From: Sorangium cellulosum
GTDB taxonomy: Bacteria; Myxococcota_A; Polyangia; Polyangiales; Polyangiaceae
Length of the DNA stretch: 64,000 bases
Direction of reading: 5' to 3'
Assembly (NCBI RefSeq): GCF_004135735.1
Contig: NZ_CP012670.1
Location: forward strand, 2,480,001 to 2,544,000
The position numbers and the translations under genes were made by a program. Every line of letters starts with the position of its first letter. Position 1 is the first letter of the stretch. Positions 15,657 through 23,774 of this stretch are shown here, piece after piece. The notes beneath the pieces are model-generated. The model was not told where the DNA came from, did not search any database, and saw only the letters and a list, made by a program, of their open reading frames with translations.

Positions 15657-18257
15657 ATGATGCGCCCTGCGCGCCCTGAGGTCCTCGCCCCGGCCGGTGA
15701 TCGCGCCGCGCTGGAGGCCGCCGTGCGCGGCGGGGCGGATGCCGTCTACTTCGGCCTGCGCGGCGGCGCCGCGGCGGCGCCGTCGCCGCTCAACGCCCGC
15801 GCCCGCGCCGCGAACTTCGACGCGGCGGAGCTCGGCGAGACGATGCGCTTCCTCCACGCCCACGGCGTGAAGGGCTACGTCACCCTGAACACCCTCGTGT
15901 TCGACGAGGAGCTCCCCGCGGCCCAGGCCGCCATCGAGGCGTGCGCCGCGGCCGGCGCCGACGCGATCATCGTCCAGGATCTCGGGCTGATGCGCCTCGC
16001 GCGGGCGCTCGCGCCCGGGCTCCCGATCCACGCCTCCACGCAGATGACCTGCACCGACGCGGCAGGCGTCGCGCTCGCGCGGGAGCTCGGCGCCGCGCGC
16101 GTCATCCTCGCGCGGGAGCTCTCGCTCGACGACATCGCGGCCATCCGGCGGGCGACCGACGTCGAGCTCGAGGTGTTCGTGCACGGGGCGCTCTGCATCG
16201 CCTACTCCGGGCAGTGCCTGACGAGCGAGGCCATCGGCGGCCGGAGCGCCAACCGCGGCGCCTGCGCCCAGGCCTGCCGCCTGCCGTACCGGCTCGTGGT
16301 CGACGGCGCGCTCCACGACCTCGGCGACGCGGCGTACCTCCTGTCGCCGGAGGACCTCGACGCGACCGACGTCATCCCGGATCTGATCGCGCTCGGCGTG
16401 GCGTCGGTGAAGATCGAGGGGCGGCTCAAGGGGCCGGAGTACGTCGGGGCCACGGCGCGGCTCTACCGGGCCGCGATCGACGCGGCGCTCGGCGAGGGCG
16501 GCGGCCCCTCGGCCGCGGACCGGGAGGCGGCGCTGCAGGCGTTCTCGCGCGGCTCGGGGCCGGGCTTTCTGCGCGGCGTGGACCACCAGCGCCTCGTCGA
16601 CGGCCGCACCTGCGACCACCGCGGCGTCGAGGTCGGCGAGGCGCGCGGCGTTTCGCGGCGGCGGGGGCACGAGGTCGTGGTCGTGCGCGCGACCCGGCCG
16701 CTCGCGCGCGGCGAGGGGATCCTCGTGGAGGGCGGCTTCGCCGGCGAGGGGGAGATCGGCGGCCGCATCTGGGGCCTGTGGCGCGACGGCCGCGAGGTCG
16801 AGCGCGCCCCGGCGGGCGGCGACGTCGAGGTGTGGCTCGGCCCGGAGCGGCGCCTGTCGGACGGGCGGCGCGGGGCGCGCGGGCTGCGCGGGCGCCGGGT
16901 CTTCCGGACGAGCGATCCGGCGGCGCTGCGCGGGATCCGGGAGGCGCTGGAGCGCGATCCGCGCCGCGTGGCGATCGACGTCCGCCTGGAGGGTCGCGTC
17001 GGCGAGCGCCCGCGGCTCTCGGCGGTGACCGAGGGCGGGGTGTCGGCCGCGGTCGAGGTCGACGCGCCGCTCGCCCGCGCCGAGCGCTCGCCGCTGGACG
17101 AGGCGGCGCTGCGGCGGCAGCTCGATCGGCTCGGCGACACGCCGTTCACCCTGCGCGGCGTGGCGCTGTCGCTCGGGGATACGGGTGCGGGGCAGGGGGC
17201 GGCGGAGCAGGCGACGGCGGGGCAGGGGGCGGCGGAGCAGGAGGCGGCGGGGCAGCCGGCGACGCCGGTGGTCCTGCCGCCGTCGGCGATCAACCGCGCC
17301 CGCCGGGCGCTCGTCGCGGCGCTCCTCGAGGCGTCGCACCGGGTGCACCCGCGCGCCCGCGTGTCGGTCGGGGAGCTGCTCGCCGAGGCCGTCCCCCCGG
17401 CGGGGGAGCCGCCGCCGGGCGGCCTCTTCGTCCTGTGCCGCAACGTGGAGCAGGCGCGCGCGGCCCTCGAGGCGGGCGCGAGCGGCGTCTACCTCGATTT
17501 CCTGGAGATGGTCGGCCTCGGCGCCGCGGCGCGCGAGCTCTCCGCGGCCGGGGCGTTCGTGGCGGTGGCGCCGCCGCGGATCCGCAAGCCGGGCGAGGAG
17601 AAGATCGACCGGTACCTGCGCTCGCTCGGGCCGGCCGCGATCCTGGTGCGGAGCCTCGGCGCGCTGCTCGACGCGTCGCCGGACACCCCCCGGATCGGCG
17701 ATTTCTCGCTGAACGTCACGAACAAGCTGGCCGCGCGCGAGGTGCTCTCGCGGGGGCTCATCGCGTTCACGCCGTCGTTCGATCTCGACGCCGCGCAGCT
17801 CGTGTCGCTGCTCGAGTCGCCGTTCGGCCCGTTCGCCGAGGTGGTGGTGCACCACCCGATGCCGCTCTTTCACATGGAACATTGCGTGATCGCGGCGACG
17901 CTCTCCGCGGGCAAGGATCACCGCACCTGCGGCCGCCCGTGCGAGCAGCACGCGCTGTCGCTCCGGGACCGGGCCGGGATGGATCACCCGCTCGAGGCCG
18001 ACGTGGGCTGTCGCAACACGGTGTTTCACGCCGCCGCCCAGAGCGCGGCCCACCTCGTGCCGAAGCTCGCGAAGAGCGGAGTCCGGCGCTTCCGCGTCGA
18101 GCTCGTGCGCGAGGACGCGCGGGGGACGCGGCGGGTGGTGGACGCCTACCGGCGGCTGCTCGCGGGGGAGGTCGCCCCCGCCGAGGTCGCGCGCGGGCTG
18201 CGCGCGGAGGGGAGCTACGGCGTGGTGCGGGGGTCGCTGCGCGTGCTGCAGGCGTGA
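15657..18257 (+). CDS. rlhA: U32 family protein, RlhA-like 23S rRNA hydroxylase candidate
   Basis: This protein of 866 aa begins MMRPARPEVLAPAGD, the classic U32 start. The family signature is intact: EVFVHGALCIAYSGQC, then RGACAQACRLPYR. A duplicated TIM-barrel half with its own Cys set (AGKDHRTCGRPCEQHAL and VGCRNTVFHA) follows, giving the Cys residues expected for an Fe-S cluster. Escherichia coli RlhA (653 aa) hydroxylates C2501 of 23S rRNA; other U32 paralogues act in tRNA hydroxylation or ubiquinone synthesis. This protein is longer because of the middle DUF3656-like region and a GQGAAEQ-type low-complexity insert near residue 505. ATG 15657 or the next codon ATG can start it; the leader is short. 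The old label collagenase-like protease should not be taken literally. Confidence 0.88.
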   Translation: MMRPARPEVLAPAGDRAALEAAVRGGADAVYFGLRGGAAAAPSPLNARARAANFDAAELGETMRFLHAHGVKGYVTLNTLVFDEELPAAQAAIEACAAAGADAIIVQDLGLMRLARALAPGLPIHASTQMTCTDAAGVALARELGAARVILARELSLDDIAAIRRATDVELEVFVHGALCIAYSGQCLTSEAIGGRSANRGACAQACRLPYRLVVDGALHDLGDAAYLLSPEDLDATDVIPDLIALGVASVKIEGRLKGPEYVGATARLYRAAIDAALGEGGGPSAADREAALQAFSRGSGPGFLRGVDHQRLVDGRTCDHRGVEVGEARGVSRRRGHEVVVVRATRPLARGEGILVEGGFAGEGEIGGRIWGLWRDGREVERAPAGGDVEVWLGPERRLSDGRRGARGLRGRRVFRTSDPAALRGIREALERDPRRVAIDVRLEGRVGERPRLSAVTEGGVSAAVEVDAPLARAERSPLDEAALRRQLDRLGDTPFTLRGVALSLGDTGAGQGAAEQATAGQGAAEQEAAGQPATPVVLPPSAINRARRALVAALLEASHRVHPRARVSVGELLAEAVPPAGEPPPGGLFVLCRNVEQARAALEAGASGVYLDFLEMVGLGAAARELSAAGAFVAVAPPRIRKPGEEKIDRYLRSLGPAAILVRSLGALLDASPDTPRIGDFSLNVTNKLAAREVLSRGLIAFTPSFDLDAAQLVSLLESPFGPFAEVVVHHPMPLFHMEHCVIAATLSAGKDHRTCGRPCEQHALSLRDRAGMDHPLEADVGCRNTVFHAAAQSAAHLVPKLAKSGVRRFRVELVREDARGTRRVVDAYRRLLAGEVAPAEVARGLRAEGSYGVVRGSLRVLQA

Positions 18258-18266
18258 GCGGCCGGC

Positions 18267-18317
18267 GGGAGCGGTAGGCGGGAGCGGGAGCGGGAGCGGG
18301 AGCGGGAGCGGGGGAGC
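18267..18317. repeat. GGGAGC hexamer array
   Basis: Six to seven GGGAGC units, with small interruptions at either end, lie just after the U32 stop and before the end of the convergent LysR gene. The G-rich strand could fold into a G-quadruplex, and the array may take the place of a terminator; neither is shown. Confidence 0.85.
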
Positions 18318-18381
18318 ATGACGCCGCGCCGAGGGGGGCCTGGCAGCGCGTGGAGGGCGCCGCCCCTTCCAGCGCGACGGC

Positions 18382-19248
18382 TCAAGCGATGGAGGACGCA
18401 TTTCGTGGGCCAGCAAGGAACTCGACCAGCGCCCGCACCCGCGCGGGGACATGGGCTCTCGAAGGCATCACCAGATAGAGCGGCAGCGGAGCGATTCGAT
18501 GGGTGGAGGACAGCCTCGCCAGGGCGCCGGTCTTCACCTCCTCGGCGCACAGGCTCTCCGGCAGCAGGGCGATCCCGCGCCCTTGCAGCGCAAAGGTCTT
18601 CGCGAGCTCGAAGCTGCGCGTGGCGAGCGGCGCCGGCCGCAAATTGGAGCGGGCGCGCTTCGGCAGGCGCTGCGCGGGGTCGTAGATCGCATGCTCGTGC
18701 AGGTGGACGAGCGCCTTCCCCAGGCGCTGCCTCTTGATGTAGTCGGGGCTGGCATGAAAGGCCAGCCTGCTCTCGTCGAGCTTGCGCGCCACGAGGCCCG
18801 GGGTGCCGGGGGAGCCGCCACGCAGGGCGAGGTCGATGTTGTGGGCCACCAGGTTCAAGGGCTCGTCGCTGACCACGGTCTCGATTCGGATCGCGGGATG
18901 CCGCTCGACGAATGCGCCGAGCAAGCGCGCCAATGGCGGCTTGGGCATGTCGATCGGCACCGTGAGCCGTATGGCGCCGGCGAGCTCGCTCGACCGCGTG
19001 AGCTGGCTCTCGGCCTTCGTGAGCAGGTCGATGGCCTCTTCGCACTGCTCCATGTAGGAGCGGCCTTCGTCCGTCAGGGTGACGCGGCGGGTGGTTCGGT
19101 GCAGCAGGCGGACGTTCAATCGCTCTTCCAGGGCACGCACCCGCGCGCTCACCGTGGACCGCGGCAGAGACAGGCGCTGGCTCGCCGCGGCGAAGCTGCC
19201 CGTTCGTGCGACCTCGATGAAGGCCTGGATCTGCGGGAGGCTGAGCAT
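18382..19248 (-). CDS. LysR-type transcriptional regulator
   Basis: This protein of 288 aa has the usual layout. An N-terminal winged helix-turn-helix spans residues 1-60 (LPQIQAFIEVARTGSFAAAS, LSLPRSTVSARVRALEERL, LLHRTTRRVTLTDEGR), and a periplasmic-binding-like effector domain follows (LTVPIDMPKPPLARLL, ALQGRGIALLPESL). It starts with ATG 19248 and is divergent from the MBL-fold gene at 19346. This is the standard arrangement in which a LysR protein regulates its divergently transcribed neighbour and itself. A 17-bp palindrome lies between them. The inducer is unknown. The sequence looks like the CrgA/DsdC-type subgroup common in proteobacteria. Confidence 0.92.
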   Translation of the reverse strand: MLSLPQIQAFIEVARTGSFAAASQRLSLPRSTVSARVRALEERLNVRLLHRTTRRVTLTDEGRSYMEQCEEAIDLLTKAESQLTRSSELAGAIRLTVPIDMPKPPLARLLGAFVERHPAIRIETVVSDEPLNLVAHNIDLALRGGSPGTPGLVARKLDESRLAFHASPDYIKRQRLGKALVHLHEHAIYDPAQRLPKRARSNLRPAPLATRSFELAKTFALQGRGIALLPESLCAEEVKTGALARLSSTHRIAPLPLYLVMPSRAHVPARVRALVEFLAGPRNASSIA

Positions 19249-19274
19249 TGAACAGGTTCTTTAGTCAGTGTCGG

Positions 19275-19291
19275 CGAGATTGTCCATCTCG
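19275..19291. promoter_or_regulatory. Palindromic LysR operator candidate
   Basis: The sequence CGAGAT-TGTCC-ATCTCG is a perfect 6-bp inverted repeat with a 5-base centre. It is located 27 bases upstream of the LysR start and 55 bases upstream of the MBL-fold gene. Its size and dyad symmetry fit a LysR recognition box, placed to act on both promoters. Confidence 0.55.
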
Positions 19292-19345
19292 TCTGCTGCA
19301 ACGGAGGGCGCTACGTTTTTCCCATCACCACCACGGAGCGAGCCA

Positions 19346-20260
19346 ATGACCTCCACTCGACGCAATTTTCTCCAAACGCTGTCGCTGCTGGCGCTGCAAG
19401 GCTGCGCGCTGCTGCCTGACCGCACCTCCGCGGCCCGGCCGAGCGATGCCGGGCAGGCGCCCGAGTGCCGCGTGACCTGGGCCGGCGGGCCGACGATGGC
19501 GATCTCGTTCGCCGAGCTGACCATCCTGACGGATCCGGTGCTGGGCGAGAGCTTCTCGATGGGCGACCCCAATGAGCAGGTGGGCTTCCGGGAGGTCGTG
19601 CAGCACCCTCGGTCGACGCCGCTCGGCGGCGTCGACCTCGCGGGGGTTGGCCTCGTGCTGCTCAGCCATGTCCATGAAGATCACTTCGATCAGCAGGCAT
19701 GGGCGGATCTCGATCGTTCGCTGCCGATCCTGCTGCCGGTGGCCGACGTGAGGACGGTGACCGCCAAAGGGTTCAGGCGCGTGGACGGTCTGGCGTGGGG
19801 CGACACGCGGCGGCTGGCCGCCGGTGCAGGGCGCGCGGTGAGCATCACCGCCATTCCAGCGCACCACTCGAGCGACGCGAAGATCGCCGAGGCTCTCGGC
19901 AAGGGAAACGGCTACTGGATCGAGCTGACCGATGGCGGCTGGCGGCGAACGATCTACTGGACGGGGGATTCCATGCCGACCGAGGAGGTGATCGCCGCCA
20001 CCCGCTCGCGGGGCAGGCCGGATCTGCTGGTGCCCCACGTCGGCGGCGTGGGCGCGACCGGGCCTTTCGGGCTGATCAGCATGCGGGCGTCGGACGTGGT
20101 CACGCTCGCCCGGGCCCTTCGGCCGCGGCGCGTGCTGCCGATTCACCATTCCACCTACGAGCTCTACCGCGAGCCGATCAGCGAGCTCGCCGTGCGCAGC
20201 CAAGGCGAGGCGTACCGGCTGGATCTGATCGCCGCCGGGTCGACGGTCGTGTATCGGTAG
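19346..20260 (+). CDS. Exported metallo-beta-lactamase-fold hydrolase (UlaG/NAPE-PLD-like)
   Basis: This 304-aa protein has an N-terminal export signal (TRRNFLQTLSLLALQGCALL) that combines a twin-arginine-like RR with a Cys at a possible lipobox. The metal-binding motif is LSHVHEDHFD (HxHxDH type), with later ligands in ITAIPAHHSSD, IYWTGDSMP and VLPIHHSTYELY. This pattern fits the UlaG/RomA/NAPE-PLD group acting on phosphodiester or lactone substrates, not a beta-lactamase. ATG 19346 has GGAG upstream; the frame is open to 19268 but that part is the regulatory region. It is probably controlled by the divergent LysR protein. The substrate is not deducible. Confidence 0.88.
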   Translation: MTSTRRNFLQTLSLLALQGCALLPDRTSAARPSDAGQAPECRVTWAGGPTMAISFAELTILTDPVLGESFSMGDPNEQVGFREVVQHPRSTPLGGVDLAGVGLVLLSHVHEDHFDQQAWADLDRSLPILLPVADVRTVTAKGFRRVDGLAWGDTRRLAAGAGRAVSITAIPAHHSSDAKIAEALGKGNGYWIELTDGGWRRTIYWTGDSMPTEEVIAATRSRGRPDLLVPHVGGVGATGPFGLISMRASDVVTLARALRPRRVLPIHHSTYELYREPISELAVRSQGEAYRLDLIAAGSTVVYR

Positions 20261-20308
20261 GCGGCCCCCCGGGGGGCGGGCGTGCTGCGCTCTATTGCTC
20301 GCTCGCGC

Positions 20309-20359
20309 TCGACGCCGTATCAACAACGTATCCAGAACAACAACGTATCCAGGCGTCGA
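20309..20359. repeat. Inverted repeat enclosing two CAACAACGTATCCAG copies
   Basis: An 8-bp perfect inverted repeat (TCGACGCC at 20309-20316, GGCGTCGA at 20352-20359) encloses two perfect copies of CAACAACGTATCCAG at 20321 and 20338 (period 17). It lies between two convergent genes and is much more AT-rich than its surroundings. A protein-binding or recombination site, or a bidirectional 3' structure, is possible. Confidence 0.8.
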
Positions 20360-20436
20360 AGGGGCCGTTCCCCGCACAGCCAGCCTGCAGGGCGGCCTCC
20401 ACGGGCGCGGGGGCTCGGTGGCGGGCCGCGCCGCCG

Positions 20437-21690
20437 TCAGCGCGGCGCACGCCGCTGCTCGACGATCGCCTTGCCCTGACGCGCGAGGGCGTAGAGAATA
20501 CCGGCCTGCAGGTCGCGCTGCGTGGGGAGGTTTCCCAGATCGATCCCCTGCGCGACCAGCGTCCGGGCGACCTCGGGGGAGGCCCCCACGAGGACGCTCG
20601 TGGCGCCCAGGAGCGCGGCGGCCCGCGTGGCCTGGAGGAGGCGGGCCGCCACCTCGGCGTCCATGACGGGCACGCCCGTGATGTCGATGAGCACCGTCCC
20701 GGCCTGGTGGCGCTCCACGCCCCGGAGGAGCGTCTCCAGGAGCTGGGCGCCGCGGGAGGAGTCGATGCTGCCGACGAGGGGCATCACGAGGATCCCCTCG
20801 TGGACCGGGATGACCGGCGTGGACAGCTCCTGGATGACGGCGCGGAGCTCCCGCTGCGTCTCGAACCACGCGAGCTCTCGCTGCTGCGCCTCCTCGGCGC
20901 GCTTCTTCTCCGTGATGTCCTCGAAGATGCTCAGGAGATAGCGGGGGACGCCCTGCGCGTCCTTGAGGGGCATCTTCACGGTCCGCAGCACCAGCTCCTC
21001 CTGGGCTGGCCCGGTGATATGCATCTCGGGGTCAATCGAGATCTCCCCCTTCTCGATCACCTCCCGATCCATGCGGTCGACCAGGTCGGCCTCGTGTCGT
21101 TGCTTGAAGAGATCATGGGCGCTCTTGCCGAGGAGAGCCGCCCGGGACATGCCGATGAGCTCCTCGTAATGGCGGTTCACCCGGACGAGGCGAAGCTCCT
21201 TCACCTCCTTGATGAGGACCGTGACCGGCAGGTGGTCGATGATGGTGTCGAGGAAGCCCTCGACGGGCGCGGGCTCTTGCTCGTCGCACGGCGCGGCCAG
21301 GGGGCGGACGCAGACGAGCGCCCCGCGCGCGCCGTCGACGCCGAGCGGCGTGATCGCGATCTCGCGGCGAGGTCCGCCGGGCGCGCCGCCCGGGAGCTCG
21401 ATGTCGACCTGATCGCGCTCGCCTCGGAGGACCGCCAGGAGGCCCGCGAGCACGCCCTGCGCGTCACGGGCGAGCCCGTCGGGCGACGCCGGCTGGACGG
21501 CCGGCGCGCGCGGGAGGGAGACCGGCCACGCCGGGAGCGCGCCCTCCGCGAGGAGCTGCTCCAGGCAGGGATTGGCGCACAGGAGCGCTCCGTTCGCATC
21601 GAAGATGGCGGCCGCCGTCGGGAGAGCGCGCAGGAGCGGCAGGGGATCGACTCCAGCGCTCGGGCGGCGTTCATCGAGGTCTATGGTCAT
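20437..21690 (-). CDS. RsbR-like PAS-STAS stressosome-type regulator
   Basis: This protein of 417 aa has a degenerate N-terminal PAS-like segment (LPTAAAIFDANGALLCANP), a second PAS domain (FLDTIIDHLPVTVLIKEV, NRHYEELIGMSRAALLGKS, ending SIFEDITEKKRAEEAQ) and a C-terminal STAS domain (STPVIPVHEGILVMPLVGSI). The STAS domain keeps both threonines that are phosphorylated in RsbR proteins: LIDITGVPVMD and SPEVARTLVAQGI. Such proteins sense signals and pass them through an RsbT-like kinase to sigma factor or cyclic-nucleotide control. No rsbS or rsbT gene is adjacent, so partners must lie elsewhere. ATG 21690 has no strong ribosome binding site. Confidence 0.88.
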   Translation of the reverse strand: MTIDLDERRPSAGVDPLPLLRALPTAAAIFDANGALLCANPCLEQLLAEGALPAWPVSLPRAPAVQPASPDGLARDAQGVLAGLLAVLRGERDQVDIELPGGAPGGPRREIAITPLGVDGARGALVCVRPLAAPCDEQEPAPVEGFLDTIIDHLPVTVLIKEVKELRLVRVNRHYEELIGMSRAALLGKSAHDLFKQRHEADLVDRMDREVIEKGEISIDPEMHITGPAQEELVLRTVKMPLKDAQGVPRYLLSIFEDITEKKRAEEAQQRELAWFETQRELRAVIQELSTPVIPVHEGILVMPLVGSIDSSRGAQLLETLLRGVERHQAGTVLIDITGVPVMDAEVAARLLQATRAAALLGATSVLVGASPEVARTLVAQGIDLGNLPTQRDLQAGILYALARQGKAIVEQRRAPR

Positions 21691-22792
21691 GCGGGATCCT
21701 CCTCCTCCAGCGACACGGGCAGTCCGACATCCTCCGTGCCGGCCGCTCGGCCCGAGATCCTACCTCCCGAAACGCTCTGTGGATATCGCCATCCGCTCGC
21801 GCCTGGAGCACGCGGGCAAACAGGTGGTTGATGATGATCCCCGCGCTCGATCCGTTCGCGGGGAACATCGCATGAGGCCTGGGCTTCCGTGAGGGGGCGC
21901 CTCGGGGCGCGCCCACCGTGCGCCTGTCGCACGACCCCGCGCACGCGCTGCCACCGCGGCGGCTGGCTCCGTACCACGTGGCATTCCTCAGGACATCGAG
22001 GAGGCGACCTGTCGAGCGCGCGGCGGCGCGAGCGCGCGTGTCATGAGAGCGCGAGAGGCCATGGTCCGCTCGCCGGAGCGAGCTTGACCACCCCGGCGCG
22101 TGCGTCCGTGGAGGTGAAGTGGGTGAATCCCGAGCTGCGGCGCCGATCCCAGCCTGGGTCGGGTCGCTCCAACCAGCGGATCGCTCGACCGGGGTCGGGT
22201 CGCCGCGGGCCTGAGATGCAGAATCGTCGGGTCTCGCTCACGACCGACCCGCCCCCGTGCGCCGGCGGAGCGTCGTCCGCTGGCGGCGGCCGGTGACGCC
22301 CGCCGGGACGCGCGCGCGTCGGGCGGCGCCCCGATGTCGCGGCGGTGTGTCGATTCGCGGTGCGCCGGACTGGCTATCCGAGGAGCATGATGTGCGAATG
22401 TGCGAATGCCGTAGCGACTGGGCACGTCGATGAGCTCGGCCGCCTGGGCGCAACCCGCGCATCGCTCCTGCAGGCGCGCCGCGCGTTGCGGCGCACATCC
22501 TACGTCGACCGGTCCTGCTCTCCTTCACCTTGCACCAACGTCGCGAGCGATCCGAGCCGAGGACGCCGAACCTCTCGATGAACCGCACGACCGGCGGGGC
22601 CCAGGGACCGGAGCGCAGATCTGTGCATGCTGCAATTTTCAACGTGGAATTTCGACGGAGCCCCGTGGTAAGGTGATGCCTGCCAGGGGGAGATGCCCTG
22701 TAGGTAGGAGCATGAGGGGGGGATCCAGCCTGCCACGCATAGCGGCGCGGTCTCGTGTTGTGTCCTCTGCATCGGACAGGAGGGGTCGAACG
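21691..22792. other. Long intergenic region upstream of the chemosensory operon
   Basis: About 1.1 kb without a convincing gene. All open frames in it are short or have the Arg/Ala-rich composition of antisense text. Visible elements are one CCTGGGTCGGG repeat at 22153-22163 (inside a CCCAG-C-CTGGG palindrome) with a weaker copy near 22191, a GTGCGAAT direct repeat near 22392-22410, an AT-richer patch at 22630-22665, and a small hairpin CAGGG-GGAGATG-CCCTG near 22683-22699. The operon promoter is probably in the last 200 bases, but I cannot place it. Confidence 0.5.
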
Positions 22793-23161
22793 GTGTCTCG
22801 GAAGAAGATTCTGCTGGTCGACGATTCTCAGACCATCCTGCGCATCGAGCAGATGGCGCTGCGCGAGCACTACGACATCATCACGGCGAACGACGGCGGC
22901 GAGGGCGTCGCCGTGGCGATGGATGAGCGGCCTGATCTCATCCTCATGGACGTCGTCATGCCGCACGTGAACGGGTTCGACGCCTGCCGGCGGCTGCGCG
23001 CCGATGAGGCGACGCGCAGCACGCCGATCCTGCTCGTCACCAGCCGAAACGATGTCGCTCACATGGAGCAGGGCTTCCGATGCGGTTGCTCCGATTTCAT
23101 CTCCAAGCCCATCGACACGATGGAACTCATGGAAAAGGTGAGAAACTGCCTTGGCGACTAA
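22793..23161 (+). CDS. cheY: CheY-like single-domain response regulator
   Basis: This 122-aa receiver domain has no output domain. The acidic pocket is in LLVDDSQTI, the phosphorylated Asp in DLILMDVVMPH, the Ser/Thr switch in ILLVTSRND and the Lys in FISKPIDTME. It should be phosphorylated by the CheA encoded downstream and relay the signal to a motor or other target. GTG 22793 is chosen because AGGAGGGG lies eight bases upstream; the frame is open further back but not protein-like. It is the first gene of the chemosensory operon. Confidence 0.93.
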   Translation: MSRKKILLVDDSQTILRIEQMALREHYDIITANDGGEGVAVAMDERPDLILMDVVMPHVNGFDACRRLRADEATRSTPILLVTSRNDVAHMEQGFRCGCSDFISKPIDTMELMEKVRNCLGD

Positions 23162-23255
23162 CGCAGCGACCAAGGCATCGGGGGGCGCACATCGCGCTTC
23201 TTCCGGCGACGCCGATCGATCCGGATCTCCGTACGACGACGTCGGTGGAGAGGAC

Positions 23256-23774
23256 ATGGCCATGCCGTCCAGCGCCACGGCACTGTCGGTGTCTGCCGGA
23301 CCGCCCAGCCGGCGCGCGCTGCCGGTGAAGACCCATCACGTCATGCCGGGCCAGATATTCGCCTCGTCCGACTCGACCGCGGTGACCACCATCGTTGGAT
23401 CGTGTGTGGCCATCTGCCTCTGGGACGCGACGACCGGCGTCGGCGGGATGAACCACTACGTGCTCCCGGAGTGTCCGAGCCCGGGGGAGGCCTCCGCCCG
23501 CTTCGCCGGTACCGCATGCCAGCGCCTCCTCGAGCAGCTCAGGGAGCTCGGGGCCTCCACCCGGGCGCTGCAAGCGCGCGTCGTCGGGGGCGCCTGCCTC
23601 ATCTCCGCGTTCCGGGGGCGCGGCACCCACCTCGGCGCGCAGAACGTCAAGGCCGGGCTCGCGTTCCTGCGAGCGGAGGGAATCCAGGTCGCGCAGCTCG
23701 ACACGGGCGGTGACCGGGGGCGGAAGATCGTCTTCCGGACCGACGACGGCGACATCTCCATCCAGCCTCTGTGA
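23256..23774 (+). CDS. cheD: Chemoreceptor glutamine deamidase CheD
   Basis: CheD deamidates glutamines on methyl-accepting chemoreceptors and can be regulated by CheY or CheC. The protein of 172 aa shows the catalytic Cys in TIVGSCVAICLWD and the His in GGMNHYVLPE, followed by VVGGACLIS and GRKIVFRTDDGDI. ATG 23256 is chosen because GGAGAGG lies just upstream and it gives the usual family length. A TTG at 23151, overlapping the cheY end, would add 35 low-complexity residues. Its stop overlaps the cheA start (GTGA), suggesting coupled translation. Confidence 0.9.
   Translation: MAMPSSATALSVSAGPPSRRALPVKTHHVMPGQIFASSDSTAVTTIVGSCVAICLWDATTGVGGMNHYVLPECPSPGEASARFAGTACQRLLEQLRELGASTRALQARVVGGACLISAFRGRGTHLGAQNVKAGLAFLRAEGIQVAQLDTGGDRGRKIVFRTDDGDISIQPL

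Noticed and set aside
15489..18452. Upstream extension of the PPC lipoprotein frame to 18452
   Set aside because: The extension is the complement of the U32 gene; the signal peptide and ribosome binding site place the start at 15488.
22640..22792. Cyclic-di-GMP riboswitch in the leader of the chemosensory operon
   Set aside because: Only a single small hairpin is seen; the conserved GEMM core sequences are absent.
22238..23278. Minus-strand frame over the cheY region
   Set aside because: It is antisense to the CheY receiver domain with its good ribosome binding site and has no domain features.
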